From Prevotella sp. (GTDB lineage: Bacteria; Bacteroidota; Bacteroidia; Bacteroidales; Bacteroidaceae), in the NCBI GenBank assembly GCA_017449025.1, contig JAFSKJ010000103.1:1-38137 (forward strand): 38,137 bases of DNA, written 5' to 3'. The translations under genes were made by a program, and so were the position numbers. Below the pieces are notes generated by a model, which saw only the letters and a list, made by a program, of their open reading frames with translations, did not search any database and had not been told where the DNA came from. Positions 8,020 to 18,246 of the stretch are shown piece by piece; position 1 is the stretch's first letter; every line of letters starts with the position of its first letter.

Positions 8020-9414
8020 ATGGCCAAGAACACAATACTCGAGAAAATAGGATACGGCTTCGGCGACATGTCGTCGAACCTGTTCTGGAAAATCTTCAGC
8101 TACTACCTGCCTTTCTTCTACAGCAACATCTTCGGACTGTCGCTCGTTGATGCCGGCGTGCTGGTGTTCGTCACCCGCATCTGGGATGCCGTCTCCGACC
8201 CCATGATGGGAATCATTGCCGACCGCACCAACACCAAATGGGGCAAGTACCGGCCCTACCTGCTGTGGGTTGCACCCCTGTTCAGCATCTGCGGCATACT
8301 GCTGTTCACCACTCCCGACGTGAACTACGGGGGCAAGCTGATATGGGCCTACGTCACCTACGTGCTGATGATGACCGTCTACACGGCCATCAACGTGCCC
8401 TACAGCGCCATGCTCGGCGTGATGACCGACGACCCGCAGGAGAAGACGGTGTTCTCGTCGTTCAGGATGTTCTTCGCCTACGGCGGCGCGTTCATCTCGC
8501 TGTTCCTATGGGAGCCTCTCACCAAGATGCTTGGCGGATATAACGAGCCGGGCGGATGGTTCTGGGGAATGGTGGTCATAGCAACTATGTGCGTGGTACT
8601 GTTCGTGCTCTGCTTCGCCATGACACGCGAGCACCTGAAAACGGTGTCCACCGTGAGCGTCACCAAGGACTTCAAGTCACTGCTGTCGAACAAGCCGTGG
8701 TGGCTGCTCATTGGCGCCGCCATCTGCTCAAACCTCTTCAACACTGTGCGAGGCGGCACCGTAGCCTACTACTTCCAGGACATCATAGGCCCTGAGGTGA
8801 GCCTGGGCTTCTTCGCCATCAACTTCGTCTTCTACGCCGGACTGTTCCTCGGCGTGGGCGAGGTGTCGAACATGGCGGGCGTGGCACTCTGCGTGCCCAT
8901 TGCCAACAAGTTGGGAAAGAAGACCGCGTTCATTGTTGTCAACATAGCTCTCATTGTGCTCAGCATACTCTTCTTCTTCGTGCCATGCACGCCCACGGGC
9001 TTCTGGCTGATGCTCATACTGCAGGTGGTAATCTCTGTGTTCACGGGTATCATGTCGCCGCTGGTATGGAGCATGTATGCCGACGTCAGCGACTATGCGG
9101 AACTGAAGTTCCACACGGCATCCACAGGCCTCATCTTCTCGTCGGCTTCAATGGCGCAGAAGTTCGGCGGAGCTATCGGCGGAGCGGCGGTGCTGTGGCT
9201 GCTCTCAGCCTTCGGCTACATCACCAACCAGGAGATACTCGCCGCCGGCGCCGTACAGCCCGGACAGGCTCTCGAATGCCTGCGGTGGCTCATGAGCTTC
9301 ATTCCCGCAGGAGTAGCAGCACTGGCAGTGATTGTGGTTTCCATCTACCCGCTTACCACTGAGCGCGTGAATGAAATCAACGAAAAGCTGAAGAAGGTAC
9401 GCTCTGTAGACTGA
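8020..9414 (+). CDS. MFS symporter, GPH (glycoside-pentoside-hexuronide:cation) family
   Basis: A 464-residue inner-membrane carrier of the MelB-like GPH family, expected to import a sugar, glycoside or uronide with Na+ or H+; the substrate cannot be read from sequence. The N-terminus MAKNTILEKIGYGFGDMSSN is characteristic. Asp-rich helix 2 has RIWDAVSDPMMG, followed by the 2-3 loop motif GIIADRTNTKWGKYRPYLLW. About twelve hydrophobic segments follow, with the conserved VWSMYADVSDYAELK in the second half. The start at 8020 is chosen because the promoter occupies 7932-7963. No glycoside hydrolase or regulator lies alongside, so it is probably not part of a polysaccharide-utilisation locus here. 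Confidence 0.88.
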   Translation: MAKNTILEKIGYGFGDMSSNLFWKIFSYYLPFFYSNIFGLSLVDAGVLVFVTRIWDAVSDPMMGIIADRTNTKWGKYRPYLLWVAPLFSICGILLFTTPDVNYGGKLIWAYVTYVLMMTVYTAINVPYSAMLGVMTDDPQEKTVFSSFRMFFAYGGAFISLFLWEPLTKMLGGYNEPGGWFWGMVVIATMCVVLFVLCFAMTREHLKTVSTVSVTKDFKSLLSNKPWWLLIGAAICSNLFNTVRGGTVAYYFQDIIGPEVSLGFFAINFVFYAGLFLGVGEVSNMAGVALCVPIANKLGKKTAFIVVNIALIVLSILFFFVPCTPTGFWLMLILQVVISVFTGIMSPLVWSMYADVSDYAELKFHTASTGLIFSSASMAQKFGGAIGGAAVLWLLSAFGYITNQEILAAGAVQPGQALECLRWLMSFIPAGVAALAVIVVSIYPLTTERVNEINEKLKKVRSVD

Positions 9415-9455
9415 AAGCTGAACATTACGGAGGTGGAAGCCAGCGAGGCTGACAG

Positions 9456-10979
<1,524 letters not shown>

Positions 10980-10995
10980 TATGTCATTATTATCA

Positions 10996-11604
10996 TTATG
11001 GTTGCTGTCGCTTTGACACCTTGTCACGGTTCTTGTTCACAAAATCCTTCCAGCCGCGATACTTCGCCGGACTCTCCGGCCGCCCTATCTGCAAGTAGTG
11101 GCAGTAGGCTGCGGCAAGGGCATCGGTGGCATCCATGAACTTGCCCATCTCCTCCTCCTTTATCTTCAGCAGACGCTGGAGCATGCCGGCCACCTGTTCC
11201 TTCGAGGCACTGCCATTGCCGGTGATGGCCATCTTTATTTTCATGGGAGCATACTCATGAATGGGCACGCTGTGATGGATGGCGGCGGCGATGGCCGTAC
11301 CCTGCGCACGCCCTAACTTAAGCATAGACTGCACGTTCTTGCCGAAGAATGGGGCCTCGATGGCCATCTCGTCGGGCAGCCACTCGTCGATAATCCCTGT
11401 CACACGTTCAAAGATATGCCCTAACTTAAGGTAGCCGTCACCATAGCGGCGAAGGTCGATGACGCCCATGGTCATCATCACCGCACGGGAAGGGTTTCTC
11501 TCAACGCGCAGCAACCCATAGCCCATGATGTTGGTGCCCGGGTCTATACCCAATATCACCTTCTCACTCGATGCCTTCACAGTCCCAATATCCTTTGTTT
11601 CCAT
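10996..11604 (-). CDS. ruvC: crossover junction endodeoxyribonuclease RuvC
   Basis: RuvC (202 aa from the chosen start) cleaves Holliday junctions in complex with RuvAB during recombinational repair. The RNase H-like fold is visible: first catalytic Asp in [14 protein letters not shown], Glu in [12 protein letters not shown], and the C-terminal acidic pair in [27 protein letters not shown] and [17 protein letters not shown] are also typical. The ATG at 11602-11604 is preceded by AAAGGAGAG, an unusually good Shine-Dalgarno, and by a -7 box at 11626-11633 that rules out the longer frame beginning at 11652. The C-terminal tail is Lys/Arg rich and longer than usual. It is followed closely by the ModF-like gene. 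Confidence 0.95.
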   Translation of the reverse strand: METKDIGTVKASSEKVILGIDPGTNIMGYGLLRVERNPSRAVMMTMGVIDLRRYGDGYLKLGHIFERVTGIIDEWLPDEMAIEAPFFGKNVQSMLKLGRAQGTAIAAAIHHSVPIHEYAPMKIKMAITGNGSASKEQVAGMLQRLLKIKEEEMGKFMDATDALAAAYCHYLQIGRPESPAKYRGWKDFVNKNRDKVSKRQQP

Positions 11605-11625
11605 CTCTCTCCTTTTAACAGCCTG

Positions 11626-11633
11626 CAAAGTTA
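11626..11633 (-). promoter_or_regulatory. -7 box of ruvC
   Basis: TAACTTTG on the minus strand, 21 bases before the ruvC ATG. The strong Shine-Dalgarno lies between, so the leader is very short. A CAAA at 11650-11653 (TTTG on the minus strand) is 16 bases away, shorter than the usual -33 spacing. Confidence 0.6.
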
Positions 11634-11752
11634 GGAAAAAAGCTTGTAACAAACGAGGGATTTTGGAAGATTAACGCAATTCGGCCTAAAATAAAAGCAT
11701 CGGATGCGCCGCTTTTTCGATAGGACGAGTATTCTGTCAATGTAAGCCACCT

Positions 11753-11926
11753 ATGCAAATATTAAGAAACGGGCATTTTGACATGTTTTTCCGTCTGGTA
11801 GACAATTACATTAAAGACTCCTACAAAGGACTGGTGTCAACGCTGCTGAAGGAAGAAAAGCTGTCAGTAGGCGAGTTGCGCGAACTGATTTCCCAAGTAG
11901 AAACTTACGAAAAAACCAAGAAATGA
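11753..11926 (+). pseudogene. C-terminal remnant of a BlaI/MecI-type repressor
   Basis: A frame open from 11690 ends at TGA 11924-11926, overlapping the ATG of the next gene by four bases (ATGA). From ATG 11753 it encodes 57 residues; the part FFRLVDNYIKDSYKGLVSTL followed by LLKEEKLSVGELRELIS resembles the C-terminal dimerisation tail of BlaI/MecI/CopY repressors, which normally precede M56 sensor genes in Bacteroidetes with the same overlap. The N-terminal winged-helix DNA-binding domain (about 70 residues) is missing. It is therefore probably a truncated repressor gene; a small expressed dimerisation-only peptide is possible. Confidence 0.6.
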
Positions 11927-14172
11927 TAACCCTCTTCCTGACATACGAACTGAAAGTAGCCGTTCTGATAGCCACATTCTATATCTTTTGGCGATTGCTG
12001 ACGGCCAAAGAGACCTGGCACAGGCTTAATCGCATCGTGTTGCTTTCGACAGCAGTAGCATCTTTTATTCTTCCGCTATGCGTGATAACTATCCACCAGA
12101 CAGTAGAAGTAGATCCCATTCCTATGGAAGCGATAGATGAGACAATGCTGCCAGAGACAACTGTATTACAGCCAGAAACAGCATTCTCGCCCGCAACAGT
12201 TACTCCTGAGCAGGAACACCACTTCGACTGGCAATTGATTCTCGCTGCTATTTATATTATAGGTGTCGCTGTGGTTATGTCGAAAATGCTACTATCTATT
12301 TGCCGACTGCACAAGATGGCTCTCGAAAGTGAGATTCATCCTCTTTCTGATGGCCGCAAGATAGCTATTAACGAAGAGGCCAAGACGCCTTTCAGTTGGT
12401 GGAAGACGGTATTCTTAAACCACAAAGATTTTGAGATGGGCACCTCTGCCCTCCTTACACATGAACTGGGACACATCCGACTGCATCATTCGCTGGATGT
12501 GATTCTGATAGAGCTACTTACTGCCCTGCAATGGTTCAACCCCACTATGTGGATGCTCCGTGCCGACTTGCGCACCATCCACGAGTATGAGGCTGATCAG
12601 CAGGTTATCTCTCACGGATTCAATGACATTCAGTATCTACATCTTTTAATCCGTAAGGCCGCTGTCCAGAGTGGGTACTCTCTGGCAAACGGTTTTATTA
12701 ACAGTACTCTCAAAAAACGAATTAATATGATAATGAAACCCAAATCAACTAGCAGAAAATGGCTTCGCTTTGCCTATCTGCTCCCCATCATAGGCGTATC
12801 ATTAGCAATGTCGGCCAAGATACAAAAGGAAGAGGTGGTAAATCTCGGATCCTCTGTTGTGTTAGATGATCACATAGAGCAACTGACTGATGAGAATCGC
12901 CTCATTATGCTCATTGATGATATGGACGATTTGAAGAAGATTGCGCCTAAGAAAGGCTTAACAAGGAAAGTAAAGAGCAATCTTGATTTCAACGATCACT
13001 TCACCCGAAAGAGCATAGACGGCAAGACTATCATTGTACATCTGCCCAAAGGTTCTCTATATGAAAACGACAAAGAGTCGAAGAAGATAGATGCCGATAT
13101 TAATTACGCATTCCCTAAAGGCGGCTTTGAATGGCAACTCAATGGAGTAACGTTTGATGATAACAACATTCCTGCCCTCCATTTTAAGACTCTCAAGAAG
13201 ATTGAAAATCACTGGAATGGCAAGAAGAATGTAGTGAACCTCATTACAAGTAATGAATCAGCTATCATTCTCAGCAAGAAAGATGGTCAGGAATGTATAG
13301 GTGTGAAAGTCCCTGTGGGGGCTTTCTACACCTGGCTGGTTAATGGTCAACTGGCAGAAAGAGGAGTTGTGAAAGAAGACAAATGGCTGAATGTGAGAAG
13401 CTTTTGCCCATTGACGGAATACCTTGTAACGCTGGATGGTAAGGAAATAAACAAAAGCTACGTCCCCTACGTACCGCTAAACAGTATCAAGGAAATGAAA
13501 CTGATACAAGGTGAGAGACCACGACGTATAGAGCTCTACACCCATCATGTAACAGAATTCAATAGAGACACAAACTTTGATTATCCAGCTGAGTATAAAG
13601 AAAAAGTAAAAGCATGGATGTTCTTCAAAGCTGTCAACGCCGCCACGGGGCAACAACTCAAAGGGGCTGAGATAACTGTGGTGGAAACGGGACAAAAGGC
13701 AAAGACCAACGATGAGGGTTGGTGCGAACTGAAAGTCCCCTTGGGCACTACCGTCAAGGCCTCTTATCCTGGGCTGAAAGATGAGAGCTACGAGATAAAT
13801 CATATTAATGGCAATGATGTGCAAGGCAGGACATTTTTTATGAGCAAGCCCGACGAGCATATTTATTTGAATGTTGACAAGAAAGCAGAGTTTATTGGCG
13901 ACAAAGACGAGTGGCTTGCCAAGAATACCCATTTACCCAAGGCCGTAAGTGACGAGGGTATTTCTGGTAATGTAGGCATCTGGTTGGTAGTCAATGAAGA
14001 CGGCTCGGTAAGTGGTGTCAGACTTAAGCAAGGAGTCAACAAGACGCTGAATGAAGAAGCTCTCCGACTGTTCCGCAGCATGCCCCGTTGGAGACCCGCC
14101 CTCAAAGACGGCAAACCCGTCAAGAGTCTTGTCCTTACGAGCGTATCATTCGAGAATGACCGGCAATCATAA
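11923..14172 (+). CDS. M56 (BlaR1-like) membrane metallopeptidase with TonB C-terminal domain
   Basis: 749 residues. The N-terminal part has several membrane helices (the first two within residues 1-65, another near 105-125) and the gluzincin motif HELGH at 180-184, followed by the downstream EYEAD glutamate; this is the M56 BlaR1/MecR1 protease domain. Another helix near residue 285 (FAYLLPIIGVSLAMSA) leads to a large periplasmic region. It includes a carboxypeptidase-regulatory-like beta-sandwich (AWMFFKAVNAATGQQLKGAEI) and, in the last 90 residues, a TonB C-terminal-like domain (NVGIWLVVNEDGSVSGVRL). Such proteins sense a periplasmic signal and cleave a partner BlaI; here the partner is only a remnant. 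Base composition is AT-richer than the neighbours (43% GC in a sampled line against 63% in the symporter gene). Confidence 0.85.
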   Translation: MITLFLTYELKVAVLIATFYIFWRLLTAKETWHRLNRIVLLSTAVASFILPLCVITIHQTVEVDPIPMEAIDETMLPETTVLQPETAFSPATVTPEQEHHFDWQLILAAIYIIGVAVVMSKMLLSICRLHKMALESEIHPLSDGRKIAINEEAKTPFSWWKTVFLNHKDFEMGTSALLTHELGHIRLHHSLDVILIELLTALQWFNPTMWMLRADLRTIHEYEADQQVISHGFNDIQYLHLLIRKAAVQSGYSLANGFINSTLKKRINMIMKPKSTSRKWLRFAYLLPIIGVSLAMSAKIQKEEVVNLGSSVVLDDHIEQLTDENRLIMLIDDMDDLKKIAPKKGLTRKVKSNLDFNDHFTRKSIDGKTIIVHLPKGSLYENDKESKKIDADINYAFPKGGFEWQLNGVTFDDNNIPALHFKTLKKIENHWNGKKNVVNLITSNESAIILSKKDGQECIGVKVPVGAFYTWLVNGQLAERGVVKEDKWLNVRSFCPLTEYLVTLDGKEINKSYVPYVPLNSIKEMKLIQGERPRRIELYTHHVTEFNRDTNFDYPAEYKEKVKAWMFFKAVNAATGQQLKGAEITVVETGQKAKTNDEGWCELKVPLGTTVKASYPGLKDESYEINHINGNDVQGRTFFMSKPDEHIYLNVDKKAEFIGDKDEWLAKNTHLPKAVSDEGISGNVGIWLVVNEDGSVSGVRLKQGVNKTLNEEALRLFRSMPRWRPALKDGKPVKSLVLTSVSFENDRQS

Positions 14173-14201
14173 GTTATAAAGTCAAAATGCAAACTATTTG
14201 C

Positions 14202-14235
14202 AAACTCCGATAATGCAGACTTATCGGAGTTTTTT
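14202..14235 (+). terminator. rho-independent terminator after the M56 gene
   Basis: Twelve-base perfect stem (14202-14213 with 14221-14232), seven-base loop, and a run of six T (14230-14235), 30 bases after the stop codon. Confidence 0.9.
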
Positions 14236-14237
14236 CG

Positions 14238-14245
14238 TACCTTTG
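14238..14245 (+). promoter_or_regulatory. -7 box for the truncated DUF4369-like gene
   Basis: TACCTTTG, 35 bases before the ATG at 14281 and directly after the terminator T-run. No clear -33 TTTG at the right spacing. Confidence 0.55.
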
Positions 14246-14280
14246 CCGCCAGTTTTGTAACTCATAAAAACAAACATTAG

Positions 14281-14529
14281 ATGAAGAAAGCATTATTAAG
14301 TCTCTTGATGACAGCCAGCGTAACAGCTGCAACGGCACAGCAGGCAGATCGCTTTGCTGTAACGGTGAAGGTCGATTCGGCCATTGCCAGCGTGCCGCAG
14401 AAAGTGTACCTCGTGTCGTATATGGAACGGGAGTTCCAGCTGCACGACTCGCTCGCCATCGATTCCGTTCACCGCATTGGGACGATGCATGGCAGCGTGC
14501 CCTACGAGTATAAGTCATTTCACGGTTGA
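14281..14529 (+). pseudogene. truncated N-terminal fragment of a DUF4369/thioredoxin-type exported protein
   Basis: The 82-residue frame begins with a signal peptide (MKKALLSLLMTASVTAATAQ) and continues with FAVTVKVDSAIASVPQKVYL, then HDSLAIDSVHRIGTMHGSVP. This looks like the first strands of the DUF4369 domain that precedes a thioredoxin-like domain in many Bacteroidetes periplasmic proteins of about 350 residues. It stops abruptly at SFHG with the rest of the domain and the CxxC thioredoxin absent. No remnant of the 3' part was seen up to the next gene. It is probably a broken gene, although a promoter and start are intact so a short secreted peptide could still be made. Confidence 0.6.
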
Positions 14530-14565
14530 AGCTACCTTTGCAAGTCAGCTTTATACACATATTAG

Positions 14566-16185
14566 CTAATGTGCGGGCGGGGTTGCCCGCGCTTCGAATG
14601 GAAGCACAGCAGAAGTCCACGGCTCTATGCGGCAACTGTGCTGTTTGGTTTCGCGGTCATAATTGATGCCGACAAGTAACAGGCGGTCGGCATACTCGGC
14701 GACCTTGGCCGGATACTGCCTGCGGTGAATCTGGTCGATGGCTGCGTCGGCATCCCTGTTAACCTTCAGTTCAACGATGATGGCTGGCGAGTCTACATTC
14801 TTGCGAGGAATGAGCACAAGGTCGGCAAAGCCCTTACCAGTAGGCAATTCACGATGTATCACATAGTTGCTGCGCGCAAAGTAGTAGGCAATGCTCAGTA
14901 CACAGGCCAGCGAGTTTTCGTTGTTGTACGACAGAATACTTGTGTTGTCATCGTGGACGGCTTCAACCCCGCGTGCCACGGCCTCCTCGTCGCCGTTGAT
15001 GGTATCCTCCAGCAACTGCTCCGACTTCCGTACAGCGTCTACCACATTCTGCCACTTGTTCGCCTTGATAGCCTCTTCCATCTCGCCAGCCACCTCAAAG
15101 TTGGGTATGTAACATTCTGACTTGCTGCGGTCGTATGAGAGATAGCCCAGATGGATTAACACAGTCAGCACGTCATCGCGGCTGTGTATCTCCGACAAGT
15201 CGTTCTTAAATCCCTTGGTATCCACTTTACATCTGGCACCGCCCAACATGCTGATGATGTCGTCTTTCAGACCTTCATAGTTCATCTTGATATAGCCGGA
15301 CACTGCATCGGCTGCACCCGTCTTGCCCCAATAGCTCTCACAATAGTTGCTATAGAGCGCCTGCATCACCGAGTTGGGATTGAAGATTGATGACTGTCCG
15401 CCAATCTGGTAGCCGTCGTACCATTTCTCTAACTCGCTGTAGTCCATGGCAAATTTCTCTGCCAGTGAGCGCACCTCGTCCGTTGTGAATCCAAAAAAGC
15501 CGGCCATGTTACGTGGCGTCACCATCGAATACTCCAGGAAATTGTTCAGTGCCGACTGTGTCTGATACTTCTTGATGGGCAGGATGCCGGTCATATACAC
15601 GCCGGCAAAGGCCGTGTTGGCACTGACGCTCTTGAACATGCGGCGCAGCCAGTTCACGTAACTGTCCATGCCCTTCGAGCCTGGCGGGAACTCGCGGCAG
15701 ATGGCATCCCACTCGTCGATGATGAAGAAGAACGGCTTGCCCGTCTTCAGCACAATGCGTAGCAGCAGCGCCATCAGGTCGTCACCCTCTTCTGTGGGCA
15801 CGTCGGGGAAGGCTGTATGAATGTCGGCACGCACCTCGCGGTCGACAAAACTGACAATACTGTCGTCGCCCTTATATCGTGTAATGAAATCAGTCATGTC
15901 AAGGAATATGACCGGATACTTGTTCAGATGCTTTTCGAACGAGGCATCCTGCGCTATCTTCAAGTCGTCAAAGAGGCTGCGCGAGTCGCACGAGTCGTCG
16001 TAGTAGGCGCATAGCATCTTGGCTGCCATCGACTTGCCGAAGCGGCGGCAGCGTGTGACGCAGCTCATGCTCTGCTCAGTGAAGAGCGTGCGGTTCACCA
16101 CGCTTATCAGTTCCGTCTTGTCAACGTACTCGCTGTTCCTGATTCGTTGGAAATCGGCGTTCCCCCGGTTGATAAATATTCCCAT
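14566..16185 (-). CDS. AAA-ATPase-like / PD-(D/E)XK nuclease-like protein
   Basis: About 539 residues of a family that is multi-copy in Prevotella and Bacteroides and of unclear function. The N-terminal AAA-ATPase-like domain (PF09820 type) opens with MGIFINRGNADFQRIRNSEY and has a P-loop variant TRCRRFGKSMAAKM and Walker B FFFIIDEWDAICRE. The C-terminal part is PD-(D/E)XK nuclease-like: GKGFADLVLIPR followed by AIIVELKVNRDADAAIDQI supplies the D...ExK signature. The frame opens at 16227, but a -7 box at 16215-16222 means the ATG at 16185 is the likely start. It sits convergent to the truncated DUF4369-like fragment, in the AT-richer island. Confidence 0.85.
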   Translation of the reverse strand: MGIFINRGNADFQRIRNSEYVDKTELISVVNRTLFTEQSMSCVTRCRRFGKSMAAKMLCAYYDDSCDSRSLFDDLKIAQDASFEKHLNKYPVIFLDMTDFITRYKGDDSIVSFVDREVRADIHTAFPDVPTEEGDDLMALLLRIVLKTGKPFFFIIDEWDAICREFPPGSKGMDSYVNWLRRMFKSVSANTAFAGVYMTGILPIKKYQTQSALNNFLEYSMVTPRNMAGFFGFTTDEVRSLAEKFAMDYSELEKWYDGYQIGGQSSIFNPNSVMQALYSNYCESYWGKTGAADAVSGYIKMNYEGLKDDIISMLGGARCKVDTKGFKNDLSEIHSRDDVLTVLIHLGYLSYDRSKSECYIPNFEVAGEMEEAIKANKWQNVVDAVRKSEQLLEDTINGDEEAVARGVEAVHDDNTSILSYNNENSLACVLSIAYYFARSNYVIHRELPTGKGFADLVLIPRKNVDSPAIIVELKVNRDADAAIDQIHRRQYPAKVAEYADRLLLVGINYDRETKQHSCRIEPWTSAVLPFEARATPPAH

Positions 16186-16214
16186 ATTGTTTCCTATTCT
16201 GTTATACGACGCTG

Positions 16215-16222
16215 CAAAGATA
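16215..16222 (-). promoter_or_regulatory. -7 box of the AAA/PD-(D/E)XK gene
   Basis: TATCTTTG on the minus strand, 29 bases upstream of ATG 16185. The remaining 16228-16400 stretch is AT-rich with no gene or strong structure seen. Confidence 0.6.
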
Positions 16223-16405
16223 CACATTTTTCCTTATAATTGTTTGCCAATGAGGGAAAATCCGCTCCAAAACCTTGAAAATCGACTATCATATCCACAA
16301 TTATTAGTTAATATTGAGAATATATTAGCCCTTTCTCGCCCATTTCGAAGATAAAATAAATATCATATTTTCCTCCACTATGGCCTTGAATTCATTTTTT
16401 TTCCT

Positions 16406-16413
16406 TAATTTTG
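16406..16413 (+). promoter_or_regulatory. -7 box of the ClC gene
   Basis: TAATTTTG lies only eight bases before ATG 16422. If used, the mRNA would be leaderless or nearly so. A TTG at 16386-16388 is 17 bases upstream. Confidence 0.5.
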
Positions 16414-16421
16414 CAGTCGAA

Positions 16422-18230
16422 ATGGAAAAGAAGAATGAAACAGGCGCGCAACCGACGGTCTTCAACAGGCTGCTGGCATGGCGCAAGGCCCACGTCAGCG
16501 ACAGGTTGTTCCTTGTCGTCATGGCATTGGCAATAGGACTCTTCTCGGCTGTTGCCGCCTTTACGCTCCACTGGATAATCCGCCAGATACAGATGCTGCT
16601 CACCAGTTCGTTCAACGCGCGCTCGTCCAACTGGCTCTATCTGGTATACCCTGTGATAGGCATCTACCTCACGTCGCTCTTCGTGCGCCACATTGTCCGC
16701 GACAACATATCCCACGGCATAACCCGCATACTCTATGCCATCTCTTCGAACAAGTCGAGACTGAAGAGCCACAACATCTGGTCGAGCGTCATTGCCTCGG
16801 CCATTACCATTGGCTTTGGAGGCTCCGTGGGAGCCGAGGCGCCGATAGTGCTCACGGGGTCGGCCATCGGCTCTAACCTGGGACAGATGTTCCACCTCGA
16901 CCGCAAGACCCTGATGACCCTTGTGGGCTGCGGTGCCGCTGGTGCCATAGCAGGAATATTCAAGGCCCCCATCGCCGGACTTGTGTTCACGCTTGAGGTG
17001 CTGCTGATAGACATGACCATGTCGTCGCTGCTGCCCATACTCATTTCGTGCGTCACGGCCACATGCTTCACCTATATATTCAATGGCGGCGATGCACTGT
17101 TCACCTTCCACTTGGACAACGAGTGGAACGTGAGCCGCATACCGGCCTGCATACTGTTAGGCGTGACATGCGGCCTGATAAGCCTCTACTTCATACGCAC
17201 CATGGGAGTGTGCGAGGGGGTATTCAGCAAGTTCAAGGACAAGCCCTACGTGAGGCTGGCCGTGGGCGGAGGCATACTGAGCCTGCTCATCTTCCTCTTC
17301 CCCGCACTCTACGGAGAAGGGTATAACAGCATCAACCTGCTTCTTAACGGCAGGACCGAGGCCGACTGGAACCTGATACTCAACAACTCGTTCTTTGCAG
17401 GGCAGACAACGATGCTCATACCATACATAGCACTGGTGCTGCTGACCAAGGTAGTGGCCACAAGTGCCACCAACGGCGGAGGAGGCTGTGGCGGAACGTT
17501 CGCCCCCAGCCTGTTCGTGGGGTGCTTCACCGGATTCCTCTTCTCTCGGCTGTGGAACATGGAGCAGGTGGGCGTCTACATACCAGAGAAGAACTTCGCA
17601 CTCATGGGCATGGCGGGAGTGATGTCGGGAGTGATGCACGCGCCGCTGACGGGCATCTTCCTCATTGCAGAGCTTACGGGAGGATACTCGCTGCTGCTGC
17701 CGCTGATGATTGTCAGCGTCAGCTCATACCTTACCATCATACTCTTTGAGCCGCACAGCATTTACGGAGCCCGATTGGCAAAGGAGGGACGGCTGCTCAC
17801 ACACCATACGGACCATGCGGCGCTGACGCTGATGAACATGGACTCCGTGATAGAGCGCAACTTCCTCGCCGTGAGTCCTGACATGGAGCTGGGGCAGATA
17901 GTGAACAAAATCAGCCGCAGCCAGTACTCGGTGCTGCCTGTACTCGATGCTGCCGGCTCCCTGCTCGGCGAAGTGAACATTGCGGAGATACGCAACGTGG
18001 TGTTCCGCATTGAACTGTACCACCACTTCACGGCAAGCCAGCTGATGAAGGAGCCACGCGCCACCCTACCCGACTCCACGCCCATGGCCGACGTGGTGAG
18101 GCTGTTCGACAGCACCAACGCTGACTGGCTTCCGGTGCTCGACGCCGACAGCCACTTGAAAGGCTACATATCACGCCAGCGGCTATACACACTTTACCGC
18201 AAGATGGTGGCCGACATGAGCGAAGACTAA
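16422..18230 (+). CDS. ClC-family chloride channel/transporter with CBS domains
   Basis: About 602 residues. The membrane part (residues 30-440) has the ClC signatures: GSVGAEAPIVLTG, with the external gating glutamate conserved in GxEAP, GCGAAGAIAGIFKAPIAG, and GGGCGGTFAPSLFVG. The usual GSGIP selectivity loop appears altered to NISHGI. The cytoplasmic tail has two CBS-like repeats (ERNFLAVSPDMELGQIVNKI and MKEPRATLPDSTPMADVVRL). It moves chloride or another anion, possibly by proton antiport as in ClC-ec1. The frame extends to 16380, but the added segment is atypical and lies over the promoter motif; ATG 16422 is preferred. fmt follows after 16 bases and is likely co-transcribed. Confidence 0.9.
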   Translation: MEKKNETGAQPTVFNRLLAWRKAHVSDRLFLVVMALAIGLFSAVAAFTLHWIIRQIQMLLTSSFNARSSNWLYLVYPVIGIYLTSLFVRHIVRDNISHGITRILYAISSNKSRLKSHNIWSSVIASAITIGFGGSVGAEAPIVLTGSAIGSNLGQMFHLDRKTLMTLVGCGAAGAIAGIFKAPIAGLVFTLEVLLIDMTMSSLLPILISCVTATCFTYIFNGGDALFTFHLDNEWNVSRIPACILLGVTCGLISLYFIRTMGVCEGVFSKFKDKPYVRLAVGGGILSLLIFLFPALYGEGYNSINLLLNGRTEADWNLILNNSFFAGQTTMLIPYIALVLLTKVVATSATNGGGGCGGTFAPSLFVGCFTGFLFSRLWNMEQVGVYIPEKNFALMGMAGVMSGVMHAPLTGIFLIAELTGGYSLLLPLMIVSVSSYLTIILFEPHSIYGARLAKEGRLLTHHTDHAALTLMNMDSVIERNFLAVSPDMELGQIVNKISRSQYSVLPVLDAAGSLLGEVNIAEIRNVVFRIELYHHFTASQLMKEPRATLPDSTPMADVVRLFDSTNADWLPVLDADSHLKGYISRQRLYTLYRKMVADMSED

Positions 18231-18246
18231 CACAACAGAAAAAGAA

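Noticed and set aside
10980-11027. Upstream start of the ModF-like protein inside ruvC
   Set aside because: The added residues are low-complexity Asn/Asp/Ser and overlap ruvC by 32 bases; ATG 10979 starts the recognisable domain.
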